Part shown: one piece after another, positions 7,453 to 15,153 of the stretch
How positions within the stretch are numbered: the stretch's first letter is position 1
Layout: every line of letters starts with the position of its first letter
Source of the DNA: Xanthomonas sp. F10
Lineage (GTDB): Bacteria > Pseudomonadota > Gammaproteobacteria > Xanthomonadales > Xanthomonadaceae
Direction: 5' to 3'
DNA: 64,000 bases
Assembly: GCF_014206815.1 (NCBI RefSeq)
Contig: NZ_JACHNP010000001.1
Coordinates: 648,456-712,455, forward strand
Translations under genes and position numbers: made by a program
The notes under the pieces: generated by a model
Databases searched by the model: none
Told to the model about the DNA's origin: nothing
What the model saw: the letters and a program-made list of their open reading frames with translations, nothing else

Positions 7453-9141
7453 TTAGGCCTCGACGACGCGCAGCGGCACGTCGCCGGCGGCGGCGACGCG
7501 ATTGCGGCCGCTGCGCTTGCCGCGGTACAGCGCCGCGTCCGCGCAGCGCAGCAGTTCCTCGGTGCTGCCGCCGTGGTCCGGGTAGGCGGCCACGCCGATC
7601 GACACGGTCACCGGTGGCAGCACCTGGCCCTGGTGCTGCACCTGCAGGTCCGCCACCGCGGCGCGGATCTGCTCGGCGCGGCGCTGCGCCACGTCGGCGG
7701 CGGCGCCGGGCAGGATCACCGTGAACTCTTCGCCACCATAACGGCAGGCGATGTCCTCCGGCCGCACCAGCCCGGCCAGCAACTGGCCGAACGCGGCCAG
7801 CAAGGCATCGCCGCCGGCATGGCCGAGGCGGTCGTTGAGGGCCTTGAAGTGGTCCAGGTCCAGCATCATCAGCGCCAGCGGCTGCTCGCGGCGCTCGCAG
7901 CGGGCCAGCTCGCGCAGCAGCGATTCTTCCAGGTAACGGCGGTTGTACAGCCCGGTCAGCGGATCGCGGATCGACTGCATGCGCAGACGCTGGCGCAACT
8001 GCAGGTTGTGCAGCGCCATCGCCAGCTGTTCGGCCACCACCTCGACCAGCGGCAGGCGCTCAAGCACGGTCGGATCGCGGCTGGACAGATGGATCAGGCC
8101 CAGCGCCTCGCCCTGCACCACCATCGGCACGCAGGTGCCATGCCGCGCCGCGCCAGCGTGGGCGCAGGCCGGCGCGGCACCGGGCCGCTGGATCTGGGTG
8201 GCGCGGCTGCGCAGGCCTTCGCAGCCGCCGAGCGACAGCGTCGGCGCACACACCGCGTCCTCGCCCCAATGTGCGACGCAGACCGCCTGCTCGCCCGCCG
8301 CGTCGGTGCAGTACACGCTGCAGCCGGCATCGCCGAGCAGGCGTTCCAGCGCCTGCCGCGCGACCTCCACCGCCTCGTCCGCCTGCATGCAGCTCTGCAG
8401 TCCGCGGCTGCAGCGGTTGAGCGTGCGCAGATCCTGTTCGGTGCGCTGCATCTGCTGCACGGTGCCCACCAGCAGCGCGTTGGTCTGGTGACCACGCTGC
8501 TCGGCCTGGCTGCGGCGGCCGATCTCGCGGCGCAAAAGCAGGTACAGCACCAGGGTCAGCGCACACACCGCCGGGATGCCGACCACCGCCAGCCGGCGCA
8601 GCAGGTCGGCGTTGGCGGCGGTGGAGCGGGCACTGTCGGCCAGCGCCGCGCGCTCGCTGCGCACCATGATGTCGGTGTTGCGGCGGATCGCCTGCGACAG
8701 CGCGCGGCCGTGGCGCGCGCGCTCGGGGTCGGGCTTGACCATGCCCGCGCCCTTGCCCTGGAAGCGGGCCACGGCGCGTGCGCTGTCGCGCATGCGCGTC
8801 TCGATCTGGACTCGGACCTCCTGTAGCCGCTGCTGCTGGGCCGGGTTGTCCTGCAGCAGCGTGGCCAGTTGCTGCAGCCGCGGCGGCAGCGCGCGCTGGC
8901 ACTGCTGGAAATCGACCAGGTGTTCGTGGGTTTCCAGCAGCAGGAAACCGCGCAGGGAGGCATCGCAGTCGGCGAGGTTGAGCTGCAGGCCGTCGATCTC
9001 GGCGATCACCCGGTGGCTGCGTTGCACCGCCGCGGTATCGGCCAGGAAGCGCTGGCTGCCCACCAGCACGCCGCCGCTGATGCCCAACAGCAGCAGCAAG
9101 GCCAGCGGCACGCCATAGCGGTTGATCGTGGTGGAGGGCAT
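7453..9141 (-). CDS. Diguanylate cyclase with CHASE3-like sensor, GAF and GGDEF domains
   Basis: A 562-residue inner-membrane signalling protein. An N-terminal helix (about residues 9-30), a periplasmic helical domain of CHASE3 character, and a second helix (about 185-205) are followed by a GAF-like domain (about 240-385) and a C-terminal GGDEF domain. The active site reads RYGGEEF, consistent with c-di-GMP synthesis from GTP. An inhibitory I-site (RPED) lies five residues before GGEEF, so product feedback is expected. No EAL domain is present. The ATG at 9141 was preferred over an upstream start (9219) because the latter adds an unrelated Arg-rich stretch before the first helix. Confidence 0.9.
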   Translation of the reverse strand: MPSTTINRYGVPLALLLLLGISGGVLVGSQRFLADTAAVQRSHRVIAEIDGLQLNLADCDASLRGFLLLETHEHLVDFQQCQRALPPRLQQLATLLQDNPAQQQRLQEVRVQIETRMRDSARAVARFQGKGAGMVKPDPERARHGRALSQAIRRNTDIMVRSERAALADSARSTAANADLLRRLAVVGIPAVCALTLVLYLLLRREIGRRSQAEQRGHQTNALLVGTVQQMQRTEQDLRTLNRCSRGLQSCMQADEAVEVARQALERLLGDAGCSVYCTDAAGEQAVCVAHWGEDAVCAPTLSLGGCEGLRSRATQIQRPGAAPACAHAGAARHGTCVPMVVQGEALGLIHLSSRDPTVLERLPLVEVVAEQLAMALHNLQLRQRLRMQSIRDPLTGLYNRRYLEESLLRELARCERREQPLALMMLDLDHFKALNDRLGHAGGDALLAAFGQLLAGLVRPEDIACRYGGEEFTVILPGAAADVAQRRAEQIRAAVADLQVQHQGQVLPPVTVSIGVAAYPDHGGSTEELLRCADAALYRGKRSGRNRVAAAGDVPLRVVEA

Positions 9142-9244
9142 GGCATCGGCCAATGGGTGGGTGGGAGGCCGCGCGCGCCCTGCACTGCGCTGCGCAGTCA
9201 AGCGCAGGGAGCCATGCAAGTTGCAGGCCGAACGGCATGCCGCG

Positions 9245-9847
9245 TCACAGCCAGCCCTTCTGCCGCGCCAGCCGCGCCGCCTCGATGCGGTTGCCGGCGC
9301 CGAGCTTGCCGATCGCCTCGGACAGGTAGTTGCGCACCGTGCCCGACGACAGCCCCAGCTGCGTGGCGATGTCGCCGGCCGAGGCGCCCTCGCCGGCCAA
9401 GCGCAGCACCTGGCGCTCGCGGTCGTTGAGCGGGTCGGCCTCCGACCAGGCTTCCAGCGCCAGTTCCGGATCGATCGCGCGGCCGCCGCGGTGGACCTGG
9501 CGGATCGCCTCGATCAGCCGCTGCGGCGGCGCGTCCTTGAGCAGGTAGCCGCCGACTCCGGCGTCCAGCGCGCGCCGCAAGAAGCCGGGGCGGGCGAAGG
9601 TGGTGACGATGACGACGCGTACCGGCAGCTGCTGGCGCTGGATGCGCTGGGCCAGTTCCAGGCCGCTGAGGCCGGGCATCTCGATATCGGTGACCAGCAG
9701 ATCCGGGGAGTGCGCCTGCAGTGCGCGCCAGGCGGCCTCGCCGTCGGCCGCGCTGGCGACCACGTCCAGATCCGCTTCCAGGCCCAGCAGTGCGCCCAGC
9801 GCACCACGCACCATCGCCTGGTCCTCCGCCAGCACTAAACGAATCAC
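9245..9847 (-). CDS. Response regulator, NarL/DesR type
   Basis: A 200-residue regulator with an N-terminal receiver domain (LVLAEDQ acidic pair; phospho-acceptor Asp in LLVTDIEMPG; VVIVTTF; switch Lys in YLLKDAPP) and a C-terminal LuxR-type helix-turn-helix (LNDRERQVLRL to RNYLSEAIGKL). The GTG at 9847 (VIRLVLAEDQ) gives the usual DesR start; an ATG at 9874 would add nine residues. It lies just downstream of its DesK-type kinase gene in an operon with an ABC exporter. It probably binds the TGACA-TC-TGTCA palindrome at 12971-12982 in front of the operon. Confidence 0.9.
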   Translation of the reverse strand: MIRLVLAEDQAMVRGALGALLGLEADLDVVASAADGEAAWRALQAHSPDLLVTDIEMPGLSGLELAQRIQRQQLPVRVVIVTTFARPGFLRRALDAGVGGYLLKDAPPQRLIEAIRQVHRGGRAIDPELALEAWSEADPLNDRERQVLRLAGEGASAGDIATQLGLSSGTVRNYLSEAIGKLGAGNRIEAARLARQKGWL

Positions 9848-9899
9848 GGCACCCCCCGGTCCTTGTCGGCCCATTGTAGTGCCCGGGCCGGGCCGGCGC

Positions 9900-11123
9900 T
9901 CAGCCGAGCGCGGCGTCCTGGTCCGCCGGGGCGGGCCTCCGCGCCGCCGTTGCGGCCTCCGGCACGACGGCCGCCTCGACCCGCGGCAACGGCGCCGCGG
10001 CGACCAGGCAGGTGCCCAGGCCGCGCTCGGAGGCGATGCGCAGGCTGCCGCCCACCGCCTCCAGCCGTTCGCGCATGCTGCTCAGCCCGGTGCCCGGCTG
10101 CAGCGCGCCGCCGCGGCCGTCGTCGCGCAGTTCCAGCAGGGCCTGGCCGCGCTCGCACCACAGCCGCAACTGCGCGTGATTGGCACGGGCATGGCGCTGG
10201 ATGTTGGTGGCGGCCTCGCGCAGCACCAGCGCGAACACCGTCTCCAGCTGCGGGCATGGCGGCAAGGCCTCGACCTGGTAGCGGAACGTCACCCCCGACG
10301 ATTCCAGCAGCAGCTTGGCCGCGGCGATCTCCGCCGCCAGTTGCGCGGCGCGGATGCCGCTGACCGCGCGCCGCACCTGGCCCAGCGCCTCGCGTGCGAC
10401 CTGGCCCACCTCCTCCATCTCGCGCTGCGCCGCAGCGGCATCATGGGCGAGCAGGCGCGTGGCCAGGTCCGACTTCAGCGCGACCAGCGACAGGGTGTGG
10501 CCGAGCAGGTCGTGCAGGTCGCGGCCGATGCGCTCGCGCTCGGCCACCGCCGCCAGGCGCCGCACTTCCTCGTGGCTCAGGCGCAGTTGCGCCTCACCGC
10601 GCGCACGGCGCTCGAAACTGATGTTCATCAGCCCCACCGACAGGCCGACCACCACCGCGCTGACCATGTACAGCGGCGACCAGCCGCGCAGCATCCAGGC
10701 CAGCGCGAACAAGGCCAGCACCAGCAGCATCGCCGCCACCGCCCGCACCGGCTCCAGACAGAACGCCAGAAAGGCACACGCATAGATGATGTAGCACTGC
10801 GCACCGGGGTTGTACGGCAGCAGCACGAACGCCAGCGCCGCCATGCCCGCCACGCACCAGGGCAAGTAGCGCCGGTGGAGGTAATAGGCCACGTAGTACA
10901 GGGCGAGGAACACCGCATAGCTGGCCAGCGTCGGCGGGAACCAGTTGCGGAAGTAGTGCGGCTCGTACAGCGGGGTGACGAACAGCCAGATCGACCACAC
11001 CAGCGACAGCCACACGAACCAGTGGGTGCTGGACTTGGCCGAGCTCCAACCGATGCGGCGGGCAATCAGCGAGTCGGGCGAGGCGTGCAGCAAGGCGATC
11101 ACGTCGGGCTCCCAGGGCGGCAT
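9900..11123 (-). CDS. Sensor histidine kinase, DesK/NarX type (HisKA_3)
   Basis: A 407-residue kinase with several hydrophobic helices in the first ~175 residues (WLFVTPLYEP, FLALYYVAYYLH and others), a dimerisation/phospho-acceptor block ERIGRDLHDLLGHTLSLV (His in RDLHD), and an ATPase domain with LREAATNIQRHA (N box) and DDGRGG plus GTGLSSMRERL (G boxes). This is the DesK subfamily, which senses membrane state or envelope stress through its helices. It sits between the ABC-2 exporter and the response regulator. The C-terminal ~30 residues are Ala/Pro-rich and probably unstructured. Confidence 0.9.
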   Translation of the reverse strand: MPPWEPDVIALLHASPDSLIARRIGWSSAKSSTHWFVWLSLVWSIWLFVTPLYEPHYFRNWFPPTLASYAVFLALYYVAYYLHRRYLPWCVAGMAALAFVLLPYNPGAQCYIIYACAFLAFCLEPVRAVAAMLLVLALFALAWMLRGWSPLYMVSAVVVGLSVGLMNISFERRARGEAQLRLSHEEVRRLAAVAERERIGRDLHDLLGHTLSLVALKSDLATRLLAHDAAAAQREMEEVGQVAREALGQVRRAVSGIRAAQLAAEIAAAKLLLESSGVTFRYQVEALPPCPQLETVFALVLREAATNIQRHARANHAQLRLWCERGQALLELRDDGRGGALQPGTGLSSMRERLEAVGGSLRIASERGLGTCLVAAAPLPRVEAAVVPEAATAARRPAPADQDAALG

Positions 11124-11202
11124 GGCCGCCGCGGCGCATAGCTTAGCGAAGGCGCCGGCGCGCGGAACCGCGCGGCGACGCCGGGATGGACGCGGCGTGC
11201 CA

Positions 11203-11988
11203 TCAGCCGCGGCGCAGGCGCCGCTGCGCCAGTGCGTAGAACACCACCGTCACCGCCAGCAGTGCGGCGACGTGGCCAGCACTGCCATGGCCGTCGCTCT
11301 GCCCGACCACGCGCAGCGCCAGTTGGCCCAGGTGGTAGGACGGCCACAGCGGCGCCAGCGTGGTCAGCCACGCCGGCAGCAACTGCAGCGGGATCCACAG
11401 CCCCGACAGGAACGCCATCGGCAGATAGATCAGGTTGACGAGCGCCGGCGCGCCGCTGCCGCCGGCGTAGGTCCCCAGCGCCAGCCCGATCGCGCAGAAC
11501 GGCAGCGTGCCCAGCACATCGATCAGCAGCAGCCAGAGCCGCTGCCCCGGGGGCAGCATGACCCCGCCGAGCAACCCGGCCAGCACCTGCAGCAACACCC
11601 CGATCGCCAGCGCGAATGCCATTGCCAGCGCGGTCCGCGCCAGCAGCAGCGCCATCGGCGGCACCGGCATCGCCCGCTTCAGCGCCAGCAGGCCGCGCTC
11701 GCGGTCCAGGGCCAGGCCGACGCCGAAGCCGAACAGCGCCGGCGCCATCACCCCGAACACGCTGTAGCTGGCCATCAGGTACACCGCCGCGTCGTGGCGC
11801 CCATGATTGAGCAGCACGCCGAACAGCAGGTAGAACAGCGGCGGGAACAGCAACGTCGGCAAGGCGAACGACGGCGTGCGCAGCCAGCGCAGCACCTCGT
11901 AACGGATCTCGCGCAGCAGCAGCGCGAGCTGGTCGCGCAGCGACCAGGCGGCCGGCGGCGAAGCAACAGGAAAATCGCTCGGGTTCAT
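11203..11988 (-). CDS. ABC-2 type exporter permease
   Basis: A 261-residue membrane protein with six helices, typical of ABC-2 permeases of the DrrB/NodJ kind (REIRYEVLRWLRTPSFALPT; LSGLWIPLQLLPAWL near the fifth helix). It forms the membrane part of an exporter with the ATPase encoded just upstream. The ATG at 11988 overlaps the ATPase stop by four bases. Exporters paired with DesK/DesR kinases often handle lipids or membrane-active drugs; the substrate here is unknown. Confidence 0.88.
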   Translation of the reverse strand: MNPSDFPVASPPAAWSLRDQLALLLREIRYEVLRWLRTPSFALPTLLFPPLFYLLFGVLLNHGRHDAAVYLMASYSVFGVMAPALFGFGVGLALDRERGLLALKRAMPVPPMALLLARTALAMAFALAIGVLLQVLAGLLGGVMLPPGQRLWLLLIDVLGTLPFCAIGLALGTYAGGSGAPALVNLIYLPMAFLSGLWIPLQLLPAWLTTLAPLWPSYHLGQLALRVVGQSDGHGSAGHVAALLAVTVVFYALAQRRLRRG

Positions 11989-12887
11989 GCGGCCTCCGCA
12001 CGGGTGAGGGCGAGAAAGGCGTCGGCGAGGCCGGCGCGGCGCACTTCCAGCGCCGTCAGCGCCGGATCGCTGGCGAGCAGCCGCGCCACCACCGGCTCGG
12101 CCGGCTCGGCGACCACCTCGAGCACCCCGTCGCGGGTGTCGGCGCGGCGCACCTGCGGCCACTGCGCCACCTGCGCCGCCGGCAACGCGCTGCGGCAGCG
12201 GATGGTGCATTGCTCGAAGCGCGCACGCAGGTCGGCGACACTGCCCTCGGCAATCAACGTGCCGCGCTGCAGCACCGCCACCCGATCGGCCAGCGCCTCG
12301 GCTTCTTCCAGATAGTGCGTGGTCAGCAGCACCGCACAGCCGTCGGCGACCAGTTCGCGGATCGCCCGCCACAGGCCCTGCCGCGCCTCGATGTCCAGAC
12401 CGGTGCTGGGCTCATCCAGGAACAGCACCTGCGGCCGCCCGCAGATCGCCATCGCGAACTGCACGCGCCGCTGCTGGCCGCCGGACAGCTGGCCGTAGCG
12501 GCACGCCATCAGTCCTTCCAACCCGGCCAGCGCCACGCAATCGGCGACGCTGCGCGGGCGCGGGTAGTAACCGCGCGCCTGCAGCAGCAGTTCGCCCACG
12601 CGCAGCGTCTCCGGCAGCCCGGCGGTCTGCAGCATCGCCCCGGCCTGGCGGCGCGCCGCCAGCGAGCGCGGCTCCCGCCCGCACAGGCGCACACTACCGC
12701 CATCGGGCGTCTGCAGCCCGAGCAGCAGGCCCACCGCGGTGCTCTTGCCGGCGCCGTTGGCGCCCAGCAGCGCCAGCAACTGGCCGCGGTGCAACTGCAG
12801 GTCGACGCCATCGAGCGCGACCAGCGCGCCGTAGCGCTTGTGGACGCCGCTGAGCTGCGCCAGCGGCAACGCATCGTGGTCGGGCAT
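11985..12887 (-). CDS. ABC exporter ATP-binding protein
   Basis: A 300-residue ATPase. Walker A is GANGAGKST, the Q-loop lies near AMLQTAGLP, the signature is LSGGQQRRV, Walker B is VLFLDEPSTGLD, and the switch His is in LLTTHYLEEAEALAD. The fold is of the DrrA/CcmA exporter kind, with a ~80-residue C-terminal extension. It is the first gene of the exporter-kinase-regulator operon on the minus strand. The divergent upstream region carries the candidate regulator site at 12971-12982. Confidence 0.92.
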   Translation of the reverse strand: MPDHDALPLAQLSGVHKRYGALVALDGVDLQLHRGQLLALLGANGAGKSTAVGLLLGLQTPDGGSVRLCGREPRSLAARRQAGAMLQTAGLPETLRVGELLLQARGYYPRPRSVADCVALAGLEGLMACRYGQLSGGQQRRVQFAMAICGRPQVLFLDEPSTGLDIEARQGLWRAIRELVADGCAVLLTTHYLEEAEALADRVAVLQRGTLIAEGSVADLRARFEQCTIRCRSALPAAQVAQWPQVRRADTRDGVLEVVAEPAEPVVARLLASDPALTALEVRRAGLADAFLALTRAEAA

Positions 12888-12970
12888 GGGACACTCCGGT
12901 GGTGGCAGGGAGTGCCTAGGCTGCGCCGCGGCGGGGACGCGGCCCAGTGCGGCGCGTCAACTGCATCGAA

Positions 12971-12982
12971 TGACATCTGTCA
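12971..12982. promoter_or_regulatory. Candidate DesR-type operator (TGACA-TC-TGTCA)
   Basis: A perfect 5-bp inverted repeat with a 2-bp spacer, 83 bases upstream of the ABC ATPase start. On the minus strand it lies about 10 bases before TTGACG (12955-12960), a possible -35 box, which is where a NarL-type activator usually binds. It lies in the 250 bp between the divergent ABC-kinase operon and the periplasmic adaptor gene and could control both. Confidence 0.45.
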
Positions 12983-13137
12983 CTGGCAGCCCCGGCACGA
13001 TTGCCGCATGCTGCGGGCCACGCCGAGGGGCGGCGTTCTCCCGCTACAGCGCACCGCAGAAAGTGACTTCCGGCCATGCCCACGGCGGCCCGGGACTCGC
13101 ACACTGCAGCGCGCCGACCGTTTCGTTCAAGGACACG

Positions 13138-14382
13138 ATGAGTACTTCCTCCGACCTGCTCAAGGAACTCCGTATCGACCGCAAGGCGCCGCCGAGCGAG
13201 CCGCCGTCGCGGCGCGGGCTGTGGATCGCCGTGCTGCTGGTGGTGCTGCTCGCCCTCGGCGCCGGCGCCTGGCTGCTGTTCGGCCGCAGCAAGCCGCTGG
13301 AGGTGCGCACCGCCGCGGTGGTGGCGATCGCCCCCGGCAGCAGCAGTGCCTCGGTGCTGGACGCCAGCGGCTACGTGGTGGCGCGGCGCATGGCCACGGT
13401 CTCGGCCAAGATCACCGGCAAGGTCCGCGAGGTGCGCATCGAGGAAGGCATGCGCGTGGAGGAAGGCCAGGTGATGGCGACACTGGACCCGATCGACGCC
13501 AACGCGCAGCGGGTGCTGTCGGCCTCGCAACTGGACGCGGCGCGCAGCCTGGTGGCCAACATGCAGGCGCAGGTACGCCAGGCCGACGCCGACGCGCAGC
13601 GGCTGCAGACCCTGGCAGGCCAGCAACTGGTCTCGCGTTCGCAGTACGAGCAGGCGGTGGCGCAGCGCGATGCCCTGCGTGCGCAGTTGCAGAATGCGCA
13701 GCGCAACGTGGCGGTGGCCGGCAACCAGTTGTCGATCTCCGATCTCAACGTCGACAACACCATCGTGCGCGCGCCGTTCTCCGGCGTGGTCACCGCCAAG
13801 GCGGCGCAGCCGGGCGAGATCGTCTCGCCGCTGTCGGCCGGCGGCGGCTTCACCCGCACCGGCATCGGCACCATCGTCGACATGGATTCGCTGGAAATCG
13901 AGGTCGAGGTGGGCGAGTCCTACATCGGCCGGGTCAAGCCAGGCATGCCGGTGGAAGCGGTGCTCAACGCGTATCCGGACTGGAAGATCCCGGCCGAGGT
14001 GATCGCGATCATCCCCTCCGCTGACCGCGGCAAGGCCACGGTGAAGGTGCGGGTGGCGCTGAAGCAGAAGGACGCGCGGATCGTGCCGGAGATGGGCGTA
14101 CGGGTCAGTTTCCTGGAGGCGCCGCAGCCGCAGGCGCAACACACGCCGCAGGGCGTGCGGGTGCCGGGCGCGGCGATCGTCAAGCGCGCAGGCCAGGACG
14201 TGGCGTTCGCGGTGAAGGAGGACAACACGGTCGAGCAGCGCGCGCTGAAGACCGGCATCGCCCTGGGCGACGACCGCCAGGTACTGTCCGGCCTGGCCGC
14301 CGGCGACACGGTGGTGCTGGATCCGCCAGAGGCCTTGCATGCCGGCATGAAGGTGAAGACGGCGGAGGCCGCGGCGCAGTAA
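13138..14382 (+). CDS. Periplasmic adaptor (membrane fusion) protein, MacA/HlyD type
   Basis: A 414-residue adaptor. It has one N-terminal helix (about residues 26-48), a split lipoyl/barrel-sandwich domain (SGYVVARRMATVSAKITGKV; NTIVRAPFSGVVTAKAA), a helical hairpin in between (about 120-190), and a beta-barrel and membrane-proximal domain to the C terminus. Such proteins bridge an inner-membrane ABC or RND transporter to an outer-membrane channel. The ATG at 13138 has AAGGA upstream. Related adaptors are normally followed at once by an ABC ATPase and permease; here only a 22-codon open frame and a large repeat follow, so it looks orphaned. It could serve the divergent ABC-2 exporter instead. 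Confidence 0.88.
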   Translation: MSTSSDLLKELRIDRKAPPSEPPSRRGLWIAVLLVVLLALGAGAWLLFGRSKPLEVRTAAVVAIAPGSSSASVLDASGYVVARRMATVSAKITGKVREVRIEEGMRVEEGQVMATLDPIDANAQRVLSASQLDAARSLVANMQAQVRQADADAQRLQTLAGQQLVSRSQYEQAVAQRDALRAQLQNAQRNVAVAGNQLSISDLNVDNTIVRAPFSGVVTAKAAQPGEIVSPLSAGGGFTRTGIGTIVDMDSLEIEVEVGESYIGRVKPGMPVEAVLNAYPDWKIPAEVIAIIPSADRGKATVKVRVALKQKDARIVPEMGVRVSFLEAPQPQAQHTPQGVRVPGAAIVKRAGQDVAFAVKEDNTVEQRALKTGIALGDDRQVLSGLAAGDTVVLDPPEALHAGMKVKTAEAAAQ

Positions 14383-14687
14383 TGCGACGTCGTCTCACCG
14401 AAGGTTTCCCGATGTTCCAACCGCGTCCATACCGCAACCGCAATACATAGCGTTCGCTGTCGCTGTTTTGCTTTTGCTTTTGCTGTTGCGCCGTTGCTTT
14501 TGCTTCTGCTTTACCCGGGCCCCCTCGGCGCGGCAGCCACGGCGGGGAAAAACCCGAAGGGCGGCGTACATGGATGTACGCCGTTCGCGGCAGGGGCAGG
14601 ATGCCCCTTCCGCGAATCCCCGTCGTGGCTGCGAACCCGGAGCGCGAAGCGCGGAGGGCGCGCTGCGGGGTGTGCTTTCTTTTGGTT

Positions 14688-14715
14688 ACTTTTCTTTGCA
14701 CAAGCAAAGAAAAGT
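14688..14715. terminator. Hairpin inside the left repeat arm
   Basis: A perfect 12-bp stem (ACTTTTCTTTGC / GCAAAGAAAAGT) with an ACAA loop. It is the inner hairpin of the left copy of the intergenic repeat; a near-identical partner lies at 14822-14856. It could end transcription coming from the adaptor gene, but it lacks a following T-run. Confidence 0.4.
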
Positions 14716-14821
14716 GACCCGCGTTAGCGGAAGCTGTTGCTCTTGCTTCAAGCGTTTAAAGCTTTAGAGCTTTAACAGCAAAAGCATCAGCAACGGCAAA
14801 GGCTTTCGCCCTTGCGGGCGA

Positions 14822-14856
14822 GTTACTTTTCTTTGCTCGCGCAAAGAAAAGGTAAC
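14822..14856. terminator. Hairpin inside the right repeat arm
   Basis: A stem of GTTACTTTTCTTTGC against GCAAAGAAAAGGTAAC with a 4-base loop and one bulged G. It mirrors the hairpin at 14688-14715 in the other copy of the repeat. Confidence 0.4.
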
Positions 14857-15153
14857 CAAAAGAAAGCGCGCCCTGCCTCGCGCCCTCCGCGCTAACGCGC
14901 TCCGGGTCCGCGTCCGTGCCGGGGATTCGCGGAAGGGGCATCCTGCCCCTGCCGCGAACGGCGCACGTCCATGTGCGCCGCCCCTTCGGGGTTTTTCCCC
15001 GGCACGGCCGCCGCTTCGGAAGGGAACCCGGTAAGGCAACAGCAACAGCAACAGCAAGAGCAACAGCAACAGCAAGAGCAACAGCAAGATGCACGGCGAC
15101 AGCACAGCAGTACTTGCCGCTGCGGCGGCTTGGGTAACAACCTTGGAGTGGAC

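Larger units (their letters stand above)
14461..15088. repeat. Large compound palindrome: two head-to-head intergenic repeats
   Basis: Two ~230-bp copies of the same element lie in inverted orientation (about 14525-14755 and 14765-15030), meeting at an AT-rich centre near 14760. Each contains a short palindrome built on GGCGTACAT / ATGTACGCC or its variant, the block GGCAGGGGCAGGATGCCCC, and an inner hairpin with an ACTTTTCTTTGC stem. The outer flanks mirror each other as short tandem repeats: GCTTTTGC/GCTGTTGC units at 14461-14511 and CAACAG units at 15037-15088. Open frames across it are translations of the repeat, not genes. Similar elements are widespread between Xanthomonas genes. Confidence 0.75.

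Noticed and set aside
15037-15088. CAACAG tandem units as a CRISPR-like array
   Set aside because: Units are 6 bp without spacers and no cas genes are present; it is a simple short tandem repeat.
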